From NCBI GenBank assembly GCA_938009335.1, contig CALLHT010000044.1:1-16310 (forward strand): 16,310 nucleotides of DNA. The letters are read 5' to 3'. Below, piece by piece: positions 1 through 7,330 of this stretch. The DNA is from an uncultured Rhizobiaceae group bacterium. GTDB taxonomy: Bacteria; Pseudomonadota; Alphaproteobacteria; Rhizobiales; Rhizobiaceae. Both the position numbers and the translations under genes were made by a program. Positions within the stretch are counted from its first letter, which is position 1. Every line of letters begins with the position of its first letter. The notes below the pieces were generated by a model. It had not been told where the DNA came from, did no database searches, and saw nothing but the letters and a program-made list of their open reading frames with translations.

Positions 1-26
1 TTAGGGCTCCGAGGATGCTTCACTCC

Positions 27-48
27 GGCCCTATTTCAAGGGCCTTTT
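27..48 (+). terminator. Rho-independent terminator of a gene left of the window
   Basis: GGCCCT (27-32) and AGGGCC (39-44) form a perfect 6-bp stem around a 6-nt loop, followed directly by TTTT on the plus strand. No gene inside the window ends here, so it probably serves a rightward gene whose end lies at or before base 1. In the minus direction the hairpin is not followed by T residues. AGGGC at 3-7 can also pair with GCCCT at 28-32, giving an alternative fold. Confidence 0.6.
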
Positions 49-203
49 AAACGAGCGGATTTACGCGACCGCTGCGCGTAACCATTCGTCGTCGTAAAGC
101 GATGCACTGCATCATTGCCATAAAATCCCTAATCTTTGATAAAACTCAGCTATCACAGCAAACGCGCAACGTCCAAGAGAAAATTGCAATTTGTGATGGA
201 AAC
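49..203. other. Non-coding gap with one short hairpin
   Basis: Between the terminator and the Nudix gene I see no credible gene. TTACGCG (61-67) and CGCGTAA (75-81) form a perfect 7-bp stem with a 7-nt loop, but no T tract follows on either strand. The rest (82-203) shows nothing I can name. Confidence 0.4.
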
Positions 204-665
204 CTACCAAAATGTATCCGGATTAAGATTTTCCCTAATCTCTTTTATTCGCCGATGAGTGGCTTTCGTTGTATCAGCGGGCATCGCATCTTCTGCAAAA
301 AAGCGCGCTTCTGCAATCTCAGTGTTCGGCTTGAAATCACTCAAATCATGATCTTCGATGATATGGTACAATGCCACATGATCACGCGGGGACGCTTTCA
401 CATTGTAGTAGAGGCCAAACAGACGCAGGTTTCCTGTCAGCCGAATGCCTGTTTCTTCCCATACTTCTTTGATCGCAGCATCGTTAAACGTTTCACCGCG
501 CTCGACACCACCTCCTGGTAGATACCAGCCCGAAACATAGGTGTGGCGAACGAGAAGAAACTCCCCCTTTTCATTCTCAAGAGCCACACGCACACCCAAC
601 GTCATTGAGCGACGGACGAAAAACCACCAGTGAAAAATTCTGCGGACAAGCCAATTATCTGTCAT
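204..665 (-). CDS. Nudix hydrolase
   Basis: A 153-residue protein with a near-perfect Nudix box: G52-x5-E58-x7-K66-E67-V68-x-E70-E71-x-G73-I74, with Lys in place of the usual Arg. The Glu residues that bind the catalytic metal are kept. Family members hydrolyse nucleoside diphosphates linked to another moiety; the substrate cannot be read from the sequence. The aromatic N-terminus (FHWWFF around 11-16) precedes the first beta strand of the fold. I chose the ATG at 665 because AGGAA lies about 8 nt upstream; an in-frame ATG 36 nt earlier has no ribosome site and lies inside the inverted repeat region. It is transcribed divergently from the metallophosphoesterase at 739. No clear terminator follows. 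Confidence 0.9.
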   Translation of the reverse strand: MTDNWLVRRIFHWWFFVRRSMTLGVRVALENEKGEFLLVRHTYVSGWYLPGGGVERGETFNDAAIKEVWEETGIRLTGNLRLFGLYYNVKASPRDHVALYHIIEDHDLSDFKPNTEIAEARFFAEDAMPADTTKATHRRIKEIRENLNPDTFW

Positions 666-687
666 GATCTGTTCCTTACTGGCGAAC

Positions 688-722
688 CGCATCGCATTCA
701 AGCTTGCTGTTCCTGCGATGCG
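688..722. promoter_or_regulatory. 9-bp inverted repeat between divergent genes
   Basis: CGCATCGCA (688-696) and TGCGATGCG (714-722) are exact inverted repeats separated by 17 bp. They fill most of the 73-bp gap between the Nudix gene and the metallophosphoesterase. The pair could be an operator for both promoters or a hairpin in a 5' leader. No matching regulator gene is adjacent. Confidence 0.45.
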
Positions 723-738
723 ATAGTAAGAGCCAAGA

Positions 739-1626
739 ATGTTCCGTTTAGCCCATATATCCGATGTTCATCTTTCGCCACTGCCGGAGATTAAACTCCA
801 CCAATTGGCGAGCAAACGCATCACCGGATATCTCAACTGGAAACTAAATCGAAAACACAAACTCGGTGAAGACTATCTCACGCCACTTTTGGCTCGCATG
901 CAATCCATGTCACCGGATCATATTGCAGTAACGGGCGATCTCACCAACCTGTCACTACCAAAAGAGTTTGCGAGGGCGCGGGAATTCTTGGATTCGCTTG
1001 GTGGACCGGACCGGGTCTCAGCTTTGTGCGGCAACCATGATGCCTATGTGCCGGGAGCCGTAAATCGCGCAATTAAAGCCTGGCAGCCCTATCTCTCATC
1101 ACAAGATACACCGATCAACGCCAAACGTAGTTTTCCCTACCTTCGAACCTTTGGCGAGATTTCCATAATCGGTTGTAATTCTGCCGATGCGACTGCGCCT
1201 TTTATGGCGACGGGATATTTTCGAAGACATCAGGCCAAGAAACTAGTTGAGCTTCTTGAGAGAACGAAAAACACGTTTCGGGTGGTGATGATCCATCATC
1301 CTCCCATAGAAAATGCGACCCCCTTTCACAAGCGGCTCATTGGAGTGAAACGTTTTCAGAACGTGATCCGAAACCATGGCGCTGAATTAATCTTGCATGG
1401 CCACACACACTTGGCTGATGAAAATGAGATTGCGGGACCAACCGGAAAAATTCCGGTTATTGGCGTGCCAGCTGCAGGAAATGGTGTTGGATTGATAAAG
1501 CCTGTCGGCAGATACAACCTGTTTGATATCAGCAAAGATGGCTCTCGCTGGAGCATGCAGTGGAAGGCGTTTGACCTAGGTGAGAGTGATCAGGCGCCTC
1601 TGGTTGAACAGACATTCAACTATTGA
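739..1626 (+). CDS. Calcineurin-like metallophosphoesterase
   Basis: A 295-residue protein carrying the complete motif series of the binuclear metallophosphoesterase fold: D9-V-H11, G66-D67, G98-N-H100-D101, H186-H187, and G221-H-T-H224. These residues bind two metals and hydrolyse phosphoesters. The N-terminus (RLAHISDVHLSP) and size fit the class III phosphodiesterase group that includes CpdA, but cyclic-AMP activity cannot be assumed. There is no signal peptide or membrane segment, so it should be cytoplasmic. The ribosome site is weak. Its 3' end overlaps the convergent unknown gene by 7 bp, so the two transcripts are antisense at their ends. The Nudix gene is divergent, and a shared control region is plausible. 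Confidence 0.9.
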   Translation: MFRLAHISDVHLSPLPEIKLHQLASKRITGYLNWKLNRKHKLGEDYLTPLLARMQSMSPDHIAVTGDLTNLSLPKEFARAREFLDSLGGPDRVSALCGNHDAYVPGAVNRAIKAWQPYLSSQDTPINAKRSFPYLRTFGEISIIGCNSADATAPFMATGYFRRHQAKKLVELLERTKNTFRVVMIHHPPIENATPFHKRLIGVKRFQNVIRNHGAELILHGHTHLADENEIAGPTGKIPVIGVPAAGNGVGLIKPVGRYNLFDISKDGSRWSMQWKAFDLGESDQAPLVEQTFNY

Positions 1627-2294
1627 GAAATGGTTCCAGCAAGCCAGTTTGATAATGGTTGCAGTTGGTCAAAGATGAACAAACCTGCGATGATACAGGC
1701 CACAATGGCGATACCAATCAAAAACCACATAAAAGCAGAAAGGATCGAAAGCGCACGCTTCGGTGTTAATCCCTTATCCGTTTTATCCGCGATCAATGCC
1801 GGTTGATTAGATTGCGCGTCATCATTCACTTCTTCTGATACATCGTCCAACCGGGCATCGCGGGCAATCCACTCCCCTTCGATCATCCGCTCTCGTTCCA
1901 GCAAACGCTCGGCAACATAGTCAGTCACACGCTTACCAATCTTCTCACGATTGCTAGAGGTGCCAAGCAACGTGCGACCAAGGCGCGTATCTTTTACAAA
2001 TTCGTAGGTTCGACCATCCTTTCCAAGACGCACGAAGGAGGTCATATCGATCCAAAGACGCGGGGTCTCACCCTTTGTAAGGGCAAAATCAAACATTTCC
2101 GCATCCAGCGGCACATCGTGAAACACAGGCCCCAGATCATCCGCTAGCAATTCCAAACGGCTGAATTTCGCATGTCGCATTTCCACGACAACATCGTCAC
2201 GGTCAGCTTGTGATGTTTTGACATCACGCATAGCCGCAGCAAGATCATGAACCTTACGCTCGATATCTTTAGCTTCTAGGTCTTTTTCAGCCAT
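1620..2294 (-). CDS. Unknown protein with C-terminal membrane anchor
   Basis: I do not recognise this 224-residue protein. The N-terminal 45 residues are charged and helical, possibly a short coiled coil. A mixed domain follows (about 46-150) with WIDMTSFVRLGKDGRTYEF near its middle, then an acidic linker, then one hydrophobic helix at about 181-208 and a short tail. It is probably held in the inner membrane by its C-terminus with the main domain in the cytoplasm. The ATG at 2294 is preferred over one 15 nt upstream because GAGGG sits 4 nt before it. Two GGTTWACC boxes lie just upstream. It is in the same direction as, and downstream of, the L,D-transpeptidase, about 110 bp away. Its end overlaps the metallophosphoesterase tail to tail. 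Confidence 0.75.
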   Translation of the reverse strand: MAEKDLEAKDIERKVHDLAAAMRDVKTSQADRDDVVVEMRHAKFSRLELLADDLGPVFHDVPLDAEMFDFALTKGETPRLWIDMTSFVRLGKDGRTYEFVKDTRLGRTLLGTSSNREKIGKRVTDYVAERLLERERMIEGEWIARDARLDDVSEEVNDDAQSNQPALIADKTDKGLTPKRALSILSAFMWFLIGIAIVACIIAGLFIFDQLQPLSNWLAGTISQ

Positions 2295-2317
2295 ACTACC
2301 CTCATACAAACTAGACT

Positions 2318-2338
2318 GGTTTACCTTTGGTTAACCAT
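2318..2338 (-). promoter_or_regulatory. Twin GGTTWACC boxes, with a CtrA-like half site
   Basis: GGTTTACC (2318-2325) and GGTTAACC (2329-2336) sit 11 bp apart, one helical turn, just upstream of the gene starting at 2294. The second box extends to TTAACCAT (2331-2338), which resembles a half site used by CtrA in alphaproteobacteria. This short AT-rich motif could also arise by chance. Confidence 0.3.
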
Positions 2339-2402
2339 AATAGTTGGGCAATTCGGTAGGAAATGCAACCCTAAAGCGGCTTTGTAGCGAATATGAAGTC
2401 GC

Positions 2403-3746
2403 TCATGCGCGACCGAAAAGGATGTTCCCGACCAGTTTGTCCCGGCCATATACATCCTTATGGTAAGTTACCTTACCCCCCTCTACCCATGCTGTGAAAT
2501 AGGCAAGGTGAATTGGCAGATGGTTTTTGAGGTTCACGCGTTGCGTTTCAGGGCTTGCTAAAATCTTGCTGATTTTGGATTGATTGAGGCTCCCGCCAAA
2601 CAACTTTTCTGCAAATTCCAATGGTTTGTGAACCCGGATACAGCCGTGTGAAAAGGCGCGGCTTCTCTCGTTGAAAAGTTGCTTTGATGGCGTGTCATGC
2701 AGGTAGATGTTTAATCTATTGGGCAACATAAACTTTACCTGACCAAGAGCGTTTCCTTTTCCTGGTTGCTGCACGATTCTAAACGGGAACTTTTTACTAT
2801 TCACCGCATGCCAATCCACAGAGTGCGGATTCATCGCGGGCGCATCAGCCTTCCAGCTGGTGTAAACCTTATAATTGTTGCGTTCCAGATAGCTTGGGTC
2901 TTTGCGCAACTTTGGCAAAATTTCATTGCCAGCAATGGAACGCGGCACCGTCCAGGTTGGATTGAATTCAGCATATTGGAGCGTATGACTGAACATCGGC
3001 GTTTTATGATATGGCTTGCCCACAACGACGCGGCGGCGATCTTGCGCTTTGCCTTTGTCATAAATCATCATCTCAAAAGCGGCCTGATTTACCAACACAT
3101 GCCGCTTACCAAGATCGCGAGGCAACCACCTCCAGCGTTCCATGTTGACAATGATCTGTCGGGCTTTCGCACCTTTAGCCCGTGTGAGCGCCTTTCTCAA
3201 CGCAAGATATTGCGGGTGCGATGGCCGCAATTGTCCGATCACTTTATTTGCCCCAGATCGGGATGCCGCTTTTAACCAGCCTGAAACATCCGCCTTCTTA
3301 CGCGAAATAATAATATCGGGCTCAGTCACAGAGGGCGTGGTCCGCCCTGCTGAAATATCCCGCCCATACTTCCAAAAAGACTGACTTAAATACAATTCAG
3401 CTGCAGCGAGGTCTTTGCCGGACAAACTTTGTATGTTTTTTGGCAGTGCAGATAGATACTTTCGCGGGTCCAGACCATCAGCGCCAGCTGCACCCAGAAC
3501 TTTAACAAGTTCTGCGCCCCGTTTATTTAATCCCTTTGAACCTGTCCATATGCCCTTACCCAATCGACCGCGATAGTATTTCTTTAACGGATCGAGGTCG
3601 ACAACCGTTCCATTCCATTTAAGGGCATCGCCACGCATCACTGAGGTTACATTTGCAGCCTGCGCATATTGACCGCTGGCTGCGGCGAACCCTGTTGCAA
3701 GCACACCAGAAACAAAGTTGCGGCGGGTGATTGTGATTTGTCGCAT
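2403..3746 (-). CDS. YcbB-like L,D-transpeptidase, Tat-exported
   Basis: A 447-residue peptidoglycan cross-linking enzyme that should form 3-3 meso-diaminopimelate bridges in the periplasm. The N-terminus has a twin-arginine signal (R8-R9-N-F) followed by a hydrophobic stretch ending AQA at about 30. A scaffold domain of the YcbB type spans roughly 55-165. After the NMERWRW motif (201-207) comes the YkuD catalytic domain, with H350-D351 and the active-site S366-H-G-C369-I-R371. E. coli YcbB is about 615 residues and carries a peptidoglycan-binding domain between scaffold and catalytic parts. Here LRKAL (183-187) runs almost directly into ERWRW, so that domain appears absent. The start has AGGTCC upstream. 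The gene is monocistronic or weakly linked to the next gene at 2294. Confidence 0.92.
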   Translation of the reverse strand: MRQITITRRNFVSGVLATGFAAASGQYAQAANVTSVMRGDALKWNGTVVDLDPLKKYYRGRLGKGIWTGSKGLNKRGAELVKVLGAAGADGLDPRKYLSALPKNIQSLSGKDLAAAELYLSQSFWKYGRDISAGRTTPSVTEPDIIISRKKADVSGWLKAASRSGANKVIGQLRPSHPQYLALRKALTRAKGAKARQIIVNMERWRWLPRDLGKRHVLVNQAAFEMMIYDKGKAQDRRRVVVGKPYHKTPMFSHTLQYAEFNPTWTVPRSIAGNEILPKLRKDPSYLERNNYKVYTSWKADAPAMNPHSVDWHAVNSKKFPFRIVQQPGKGNALGQVKFMLPNRLNIYLHDTPSKQLFNERSRAFSHGCIRVHKPLEFAEKLFGGSLNQSKISKILASPETQRVNLKNHLPIHLAYFTAWVEGGKVTYHKDVYGRDKLVGNILFGRA

Positions 3747-3996
3747 GATGGGACCTATTCAGTAAAAGCTTCGCGTTATTGTAAACATCTGGTTCCAAAA
3801 GACAAAGTTGTATTGCCCGATATGGCAGTAATGTGATTGATAGAAACACACATATTTCGTGATGAAACAGCGTTTGAACTCCGAGCCGGAAAATCACCCG
3901 ATTTTCGACCATTGCCTGCCTAAATTGATGGGCAATTTACGTTCATCCGCAGCGGCAATCCCGCCTACCTGCGGCCTAGTGATAGGGAGAAGTAAC
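3747..3996 (+). other. Intergenic leader rich in short stem-loops
   Basis: This 250-bp gap separates the divergent transpeptidase and EF-hand genes. Near the EF-hand gene it holds three consecutive inverted repeats: GAAAATC/GATTTTC (3889-3906), ATTGCC/GGCAAT (3911-3936) and CCGCAG/CTGCGG (3947-3974), the last with an inner GCGG/CCGC. They could form a folded 5' leader on the plus transcript. No riboswitch family is recognised. Confidence 0.4.
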
Positions 3997-4218
3997 ATGA
4001 AAAAACTTATTCTAGCAGCAGCATTTGGTTCATTTGCCATTTCATCAGCACTTGCAGAAACATCGTTCCAAACGGTCGATGCGGACGCAAACGGCGGTGT
4101 GAGTTATGTGGAAGCCGTAAATGCCGGCATGCCATGGAGCGAGGAGCAATTTAACAGTGCAGACCAAAACGCTGATGGCGTATTGGACGAAACAGAGTTC
4201 AAAGCTGCACTGCTTTAA
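3997..4218 (+). CDS. Small secreted protein with two EF-hands
   Basis: A 73-residue protein with a clean Sec signal peptide (MKKLILAAAFGSFAISSALA) and two textbook calcium loops in the mature part: DADANGGVSYVE and DQNADGVLDETE, with ligands at positions 1, 3, 5, 9 and 12 of each loop. Position 6 is Gly in both. It should be a periplasmic or secreted calcium-binding protein. GGGAGA 6 nt before the ATG at 3997 fixes the start; a longer open frame upstream lacks a ribosome site and would bury the signal peptide. A hairpin with a downstream T tract ends the transcript. It is monocistronic. The partner or role is unknown. Confidence 0.88.
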   Translation: MKKLILAAAFGSFAISSALAETSFQTVDADANGGVSYVEAVNAGMPWSEEQFNSADQNADGVLDETEFKAALL

Positions 4219-4244
4219 ACTTTCGGAAATCTGAGGCAACATTT

Positions 4245-4294
4245 GCAACCCGTTCCACACACTGTCGGAATGGGTTGCACTATTCGTGTTTTAT
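4245..4294 (+). terminator. Terminator after the EF-hand gene
   Basis: GCAACCCGTTCC (4245-4256) pairs with GGAATGGGTTGC (4267-4278), 12 bp with one G-U on the plus transcript. A GTGTTTTA tract follows at 4287-4294, eight bases beyond the stem, so termination may be moderate. In the minus direction the same position is an A-C mismatch, favouring the plus strand. Confidence 0.55.
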
Positions 4295-4316
4295 AAAGTC
4301 ACGATGCAATTACCCA

Positions 4317-6008
4317 TCAAGTGACAACTCTGTTCACAGCACTGACCAACGCTTCCAAAGACGCGGCGACGATATTGGAATTGACCCCGACACCAAAGAG
4401 TTTCCGACCGTTTGCCTCTACTTCCATGTAGCAGATGGCAGAAGCATCTGCACCGGATTTAAGCGCATGTTCAGAGTAATCGAGAACAGACATTTCAATA
4501 CCCAGATGCCTGTTGATCGCATCGACAAACCCATCGATGGGTCCAGTTCCCTCACCTTGGATGGAAATTTCATTTCCACCATCGGTAATTTTGGCTTCCA
4601 GATCGCGCAATTTTCCACCGCCTGCCGCAGGTACAGTAGTATGATCAAGATATTTGAACCGGCCACTCGGTTGCTGAACATAAAGCTCCTGGAATACTTC
4701 ATTAATGCGCGCTGACGGCAGCTCTCTGCCCTCTTCATCGGTTATGCGTTGCACTTCCTCACGCATCTCAATCTGCAGATTACGCGGCAGGTTTATCCCG
4801 TAGTCCTGCGCCATAATATAGGCAATGCCACCTTTACCGGACTGTGAATTGATGCGGATGATCGCTTCATAAGTGCGTCCCACATCTTCAGGATCAATCG
4901 GCAAATAGGGAACTTCCCACAACGGCTTATTCGCTTTTTCAAGCGCCTTCATGCCCTTATTGATAGCGTCCTGATGTGAGCCGGAAAACGCGGTATAAAC
5001 AAGCTCACCAACATATGGGTGGCGCTCCGGAATTCGCAATTGATTAGAGTACTCATAAACATCCTTCATGCGAGGAATGTCGGAACAATCCAGCATCGGG
5101 TCCACGCCTTGCGTGAACATGTTCAAAGCAAGGGTTACGAGATCCACATTGCCGGTACGCTCTCCATTGCCGAAGAGTGTCCCCTCAACGCGGTCAGCGC
5201 CTGCCATTAGCCCAAGTTCGGTTGCAGCAATGCCGGTTCCACGGTCATTGTGGGGATGAAGCGAAAGAATAACATTCTCGCGGTTATCCAGGTTCCGACT
5301 CATCCATTCGATTTGATCGGCATGAATGTTTGGTGTCGACATCTCAACAGTCGCGGGTAAGTTCAAAATCAGCTTGTTCTCAGCAGTAGGTTTGATAACC
5401 TCGGTAACCGCGTTACAAATCTCCAAGGCGAAATCGAGTTCAGTCCCCGTGAAACTCTCAGGAGAGTATTGGAATCGATAGCCTCCCCCCGCCTTTTCCG
5501 CCATATCGCGAATCATCTTGGCGGCATCCACGGCGATCTGCTTGATGCCAGCGCGATCTTGACCAAATACGACACGGCGTTGTAACTCAGAAGTCGAGTT
5601 ATAAAAGTGCACGATAGGGTTTTTAGCACCCTCAAGAGATTCGAATGTACGCGTGATCAACTCAGGTCGACATTGCACCAGCACTTGAAGCGACACATCT
5701 TCAGGCACATCGCCCTGTTCTACACACCAACGGGCAAAATCAAAATCGGTTTGAGAGGCTGACGGAAAGCCAATTTCAATTTCCTTGAAATTCATATCCA
5801 GCAGCAGACGGAACATGCGCTCTTTACGGTCCTGGCCCATCGGATCAATGAGGGCCTGATTGCCGTCACGAAGGTCAACAGAACACCAGATTGGAGCCTG
5901 GGTTATGGTCTTTGATGGCCAGGTTCGATCACTCAAATCCACCTGGGTATAGGGCTGATATTTCTCCGCAGATTTTGGCATTACAGCCATTTTGCTAGCG
6001 TCGGTCAT
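4317..6008 (-). CDS. leuA: 2-isopropylmalate synthase, long (type 2) form
   Basis: A 563-residue enzyme of the long, fungal/actinobacterial-type LeuA family. It condenses acetyl-CoA with 2-oxoisovalerate, the first committed step of leucine synthesis. The TIM-barrel catalytic domain shows D45-L-R47-D48-G-N50, the metal-binding H251-P-H253-N-D, and N281-G-E-R-T-G-N287. The C-terminal ~130 residues match the LeuA allosteric (leucine-binding) domain, with GTGPIDGFVDAIN and a terminal NIVAASLEALVSAVNR. Length is typical for the type. GGAAC lies about 9 nt before the ATG at 6008. A Leu-rich leader peptide and hairpins upstream point to attenuation by leucine supply. The gene stands alone, with no other leu gene next to it. 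Confidence 0.96.
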   Translation of the reverse strand: MTDASKMAVMPKSAEKYQPYTQVDLSDRTWPSKTITQAPIWCSVDLRDGNQALIDPMGQDRKERMFRLLLDMNFKEIEIGFPSASQTDFDFARWCVEQGDVPEDVSLQVLVQCRPELITRTFESLEGAKNPIVHFYNSTSELQRRVVFGQDRAGIKQIAVDAAKMIRDMAEKAGGGYRFQYSPESFTGTELDFALEICNAVTEVIKPTAENKLILNLPATVEMSTPNIHADQIEWMSRNLDNRENVILSLHPHNDRGTGIAATELGLMAGADRVEGTLFGNGERTGNVDLVTLALNMFTQGVDPMLDCSDIPRMKDVYEYSNQLRIPERHPYVGELVYTAFSGSHQDAINKGMKALEKANKPLWEVPYLPIDPEDVGRTYEAIIRINSQSGKGGIAYIMAQDYGINLPRNLQIEMREEVQRITDEEGRELPSARINEVFQELYVQQPSGRFKYLDHTTVPAAGGGKLRDLEAKITDGGNEISIQGEGTGPIDGFVDAINRHLGIEMSVLDYSEHALKSGADASAICYMEVEANGRKLFGVGVNSNIVAASLEALVSAVNRVVT

Positions 6009-6023
6009 GGTTTTGTTCCGTTC

Positions 6024-6060
6024 AAAAATCGCACGCGTCGAATCACATGTTCATGGTGCG
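6024..6060 (-). terminator. Possible attenuator hairpin just before leuA
   Basis: On the minus strand CGCAC (6060-6056) can pair with GTGCG (6034-6030), followed after one base by TTTTT (6028-6024), about 16 nt before the leuA start. The stem is only 5 bp with a 21-nt loop, so it is a weak terminator candidate. It could be the conditional terminator of the leu leader. Confidence 0.3.
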
Positions 6061-6082
6061 TTGTAAATGCTGAATTTTCATT

Positions 6083-6131
6083 AAAATGGGAGAGCGATTG
6101 CCATGGGCGGTTTCGACCGCCGGGTGCTCTC
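6083..6131 (-). promoter_or_regulatory. leu leader hairpin, candidate attenuator
   Basis: Directly after the leader peptide stop codon, GAGAGC (6131-6126) pairs with GCTCTC (6095-6090) and encloses a perfect GGCGGT-CGAA-ACCGCC hairpin (6121-6106). CCATTTT follows on the minus strand. A second GCTCTC lies inside the leader's Leu codons (6188-6183), so GAGAGC has two mutually exclusive partners, one of which would be masked by a translating ribosome. This is the logic of attenuation, although the exact terminator is not settled. Confidence 0.5.
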
Positions 6132-6203
6132 TTAAACCAAAGCCCGACGATCGCAGCTAAGTGCGAAGAGAAGTAGAGAGAGGAGAGCGAGCATTTTATT
6201 CAT
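6132..6203 (-). CDS. leuL: Leucine-rich leader peptide of leuA
   Basis: A 23-codon frame starts with ATG at 6203 and ends in TAA at 6134-6132. Its core reads MLALLSLLLFALSC, with seven Leu codons in 11 residues from position 5 (CTC, CTC, CTC, CTA, CTT, CTC, CTT) and an eighth Leu near the end. It lies about 120 nt upstream of leuA in the same direction and is followed at once by alternative hairpins. That is the standard design of a leader peptide whose stalling at Leu codons controls the downstream gene. A hairpin inside the frame (TCGCA 6166-6162 / TGCGA 6155-6151) could pause polymerase. No clear ribosome site precedes the ATG; the Met at codon 4 is an alternative start. The hydrophobic run could instead suggest a tiny signal peptide, but the position argues against that. 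Confidence 0.7.
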   Translation of the reverse strand: MNKMLALLSLLLFALSCDRRALV

Positions 6204-6328
6204 GCTTTAGCGGTAAATCAGATGAATGCAAAAAGCAAGACTGTCCTGGACTCATAGCGTTTGCCTTGTTCTATGCCGATTGATAGTGTCCAGCCAGATT
6301 CAATTTTACCAGCTTCGCGCCACCTCCT
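6204..6328. other. Divergent promoter region, leu leader / glycosyltransferase
   Basis: This 125-bp stretch must hold the promoter for the leu leader (-) and probably that of the GT4 gene (+). TTGCTT (6238-6233) on the minus strand is the best -35 guess, but no convincing -10 follows. No other structure stands out. Confidence 0.3.
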
Positions 6329-7330
6329 ATGTCAGTTCTTTACATCCAAACTGCTCCGCCACCTCAAGTTGAGAATAGTGATGCGGTTTTGCAGGAAATT
6401 GACTTATTGAGAAATCACTTTGATGGGCAGACCCTGAATGTGGTCCCGACCAACAATCCGGCAGCGCGGTATCCCCGTCAACTGTTCGGCTTACATCAAT
6501 TGCGAAAGCTCAAAAACCTCCAGAAGGAAGCCAGTTCCGTTCATATCTTTTATCCAGTTCCGTACTTCTTCCCGTTCATGCATTTCTTGAAAAAGCCGAT
6601 AATTTACACGATCACGGCAGGTATTTCACAACGCGCTGGAGTAGAAGGGTTCGGTGATTTCAGAAAGATCAGGAAGCTTGTTGTTGCAAGCAATCGGGAT
6701 GCCGACGCATTAAAAAAATGGGGTTTTCGCAATCATGCGATTGTTAAGCCAGGCATTGAGTTTAACAGTGAAGACATTTCCTCGCCATCCAACGACCAAC
6801 CGTTTACACTTCTTCTTGCATCAGCACCATGGACCCCCGAACAATTTGACACAAAGGGAATTGACCTGCTCTTAAAGTCAGTCGCAAGGATTCCGTCAAT
6901 ACGTTTGATCCTGCTATGGCGTGGGCTATTGGAGGATATGCTCCAGCAACGCGTGCATCAGTATGGAGTCAACGACCGGGTGGAGATCATCAACGAGCAT
7001 GTTGATGTACACCAAATCCAAAAACGCGCGCACGCCACGGTGCTGATTTCCAGCCGACCAGAAGTCATAAAAACCTACCCTCATTCATTGCTCGAGGCAC
7101 TCATTGCAGGACGGCCGGTCATTACCAGTAAAACCATTCCCATCAGTGACATGATCACTGATGGTAAATACGGAATGGTTTTGGAAGAACATTCAGAAGA
7201 GGCTCTCGTTGAGGCAATTTCTAAAACCATGAGCAATTATGATTCGCTCGGTTCCAATGTGCGTTCATTTCCGAAAAACGAGTTTTCGCAACATGCATTT
7301 CTGGAGCGCTATAAGGAAATTTATTGCTGA
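6329..7330 (+). CDS. GT4-like glycosyltransferase
   Basis: A 333-residue protein with the outline of a GT-B, family GT4 glycosyltransferase. The N-terminal half is a poor match to any specific group. The C-terminal half has the sugar-nucleotide region: TKGIDLLLKSVARI (175-188), then YPHSLLEALIAGRPVITS (250-267). The second Glu of the family's E-x7-E pattern is present (E256), but the first is Lys248. There is no signal peptide or membrane segment, so it should work at the cytoplasmic face of the membrane, adding a sugar to a lipid-linked or polysaccharide acceptor. No good ribosome site precedes the ATG. Its last 10 bp overlap the convergent GT2 gene. Donor and acceptor are unknown. Confidence 0.82.
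   Translation: MSVLYIQTAPPPQVENSDAVLQEIDLLRNHFDGQTLNVVPTNNPAARYPRQLFGLHQLRKLKNLQKEASSVHIFYPVPYFFPFMHFLKKPIIYTITAGISQRAGVEGFGDFRKIRKLVVASNRDADALKKWGFRNHAIVKPGIEFNSEDISSPSNDQPFTLLLASAPWTPEQFDTKGIDLLLKSVARIPSIRLILLWRGLLEDMLQQRVHQYGVNDRVEIINEHVDVHQIQKRAHATVLISSRPEVIKTYPHSLLEALIAGRPVITSKTIPISDMITDGKYGMVLEEHSEEALVEAISKTMSNYDSLGSNVRSFPKNEFSQHAFLERYKEIYC

Noticed and set aside
102..521. A 139-codon plus-strand open frame over the Nudix gene
   Set aside because: It is the antisense shadow of the Nudix hydrolase, which has a full catalytic motif on the other strand.
3859..3996. 46-residue N-terminal extension of the EF-hand protein
   Set aside because: It would hide a clear signal peptide, and the ribosome site is directly before the ATG at 3997.
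4275..4715. A 146-codon plus-strand open frame over the end of leuA
   Set aside because: It lies antisense to the conserved allosteric domain of LeuA and has no ribosome site.
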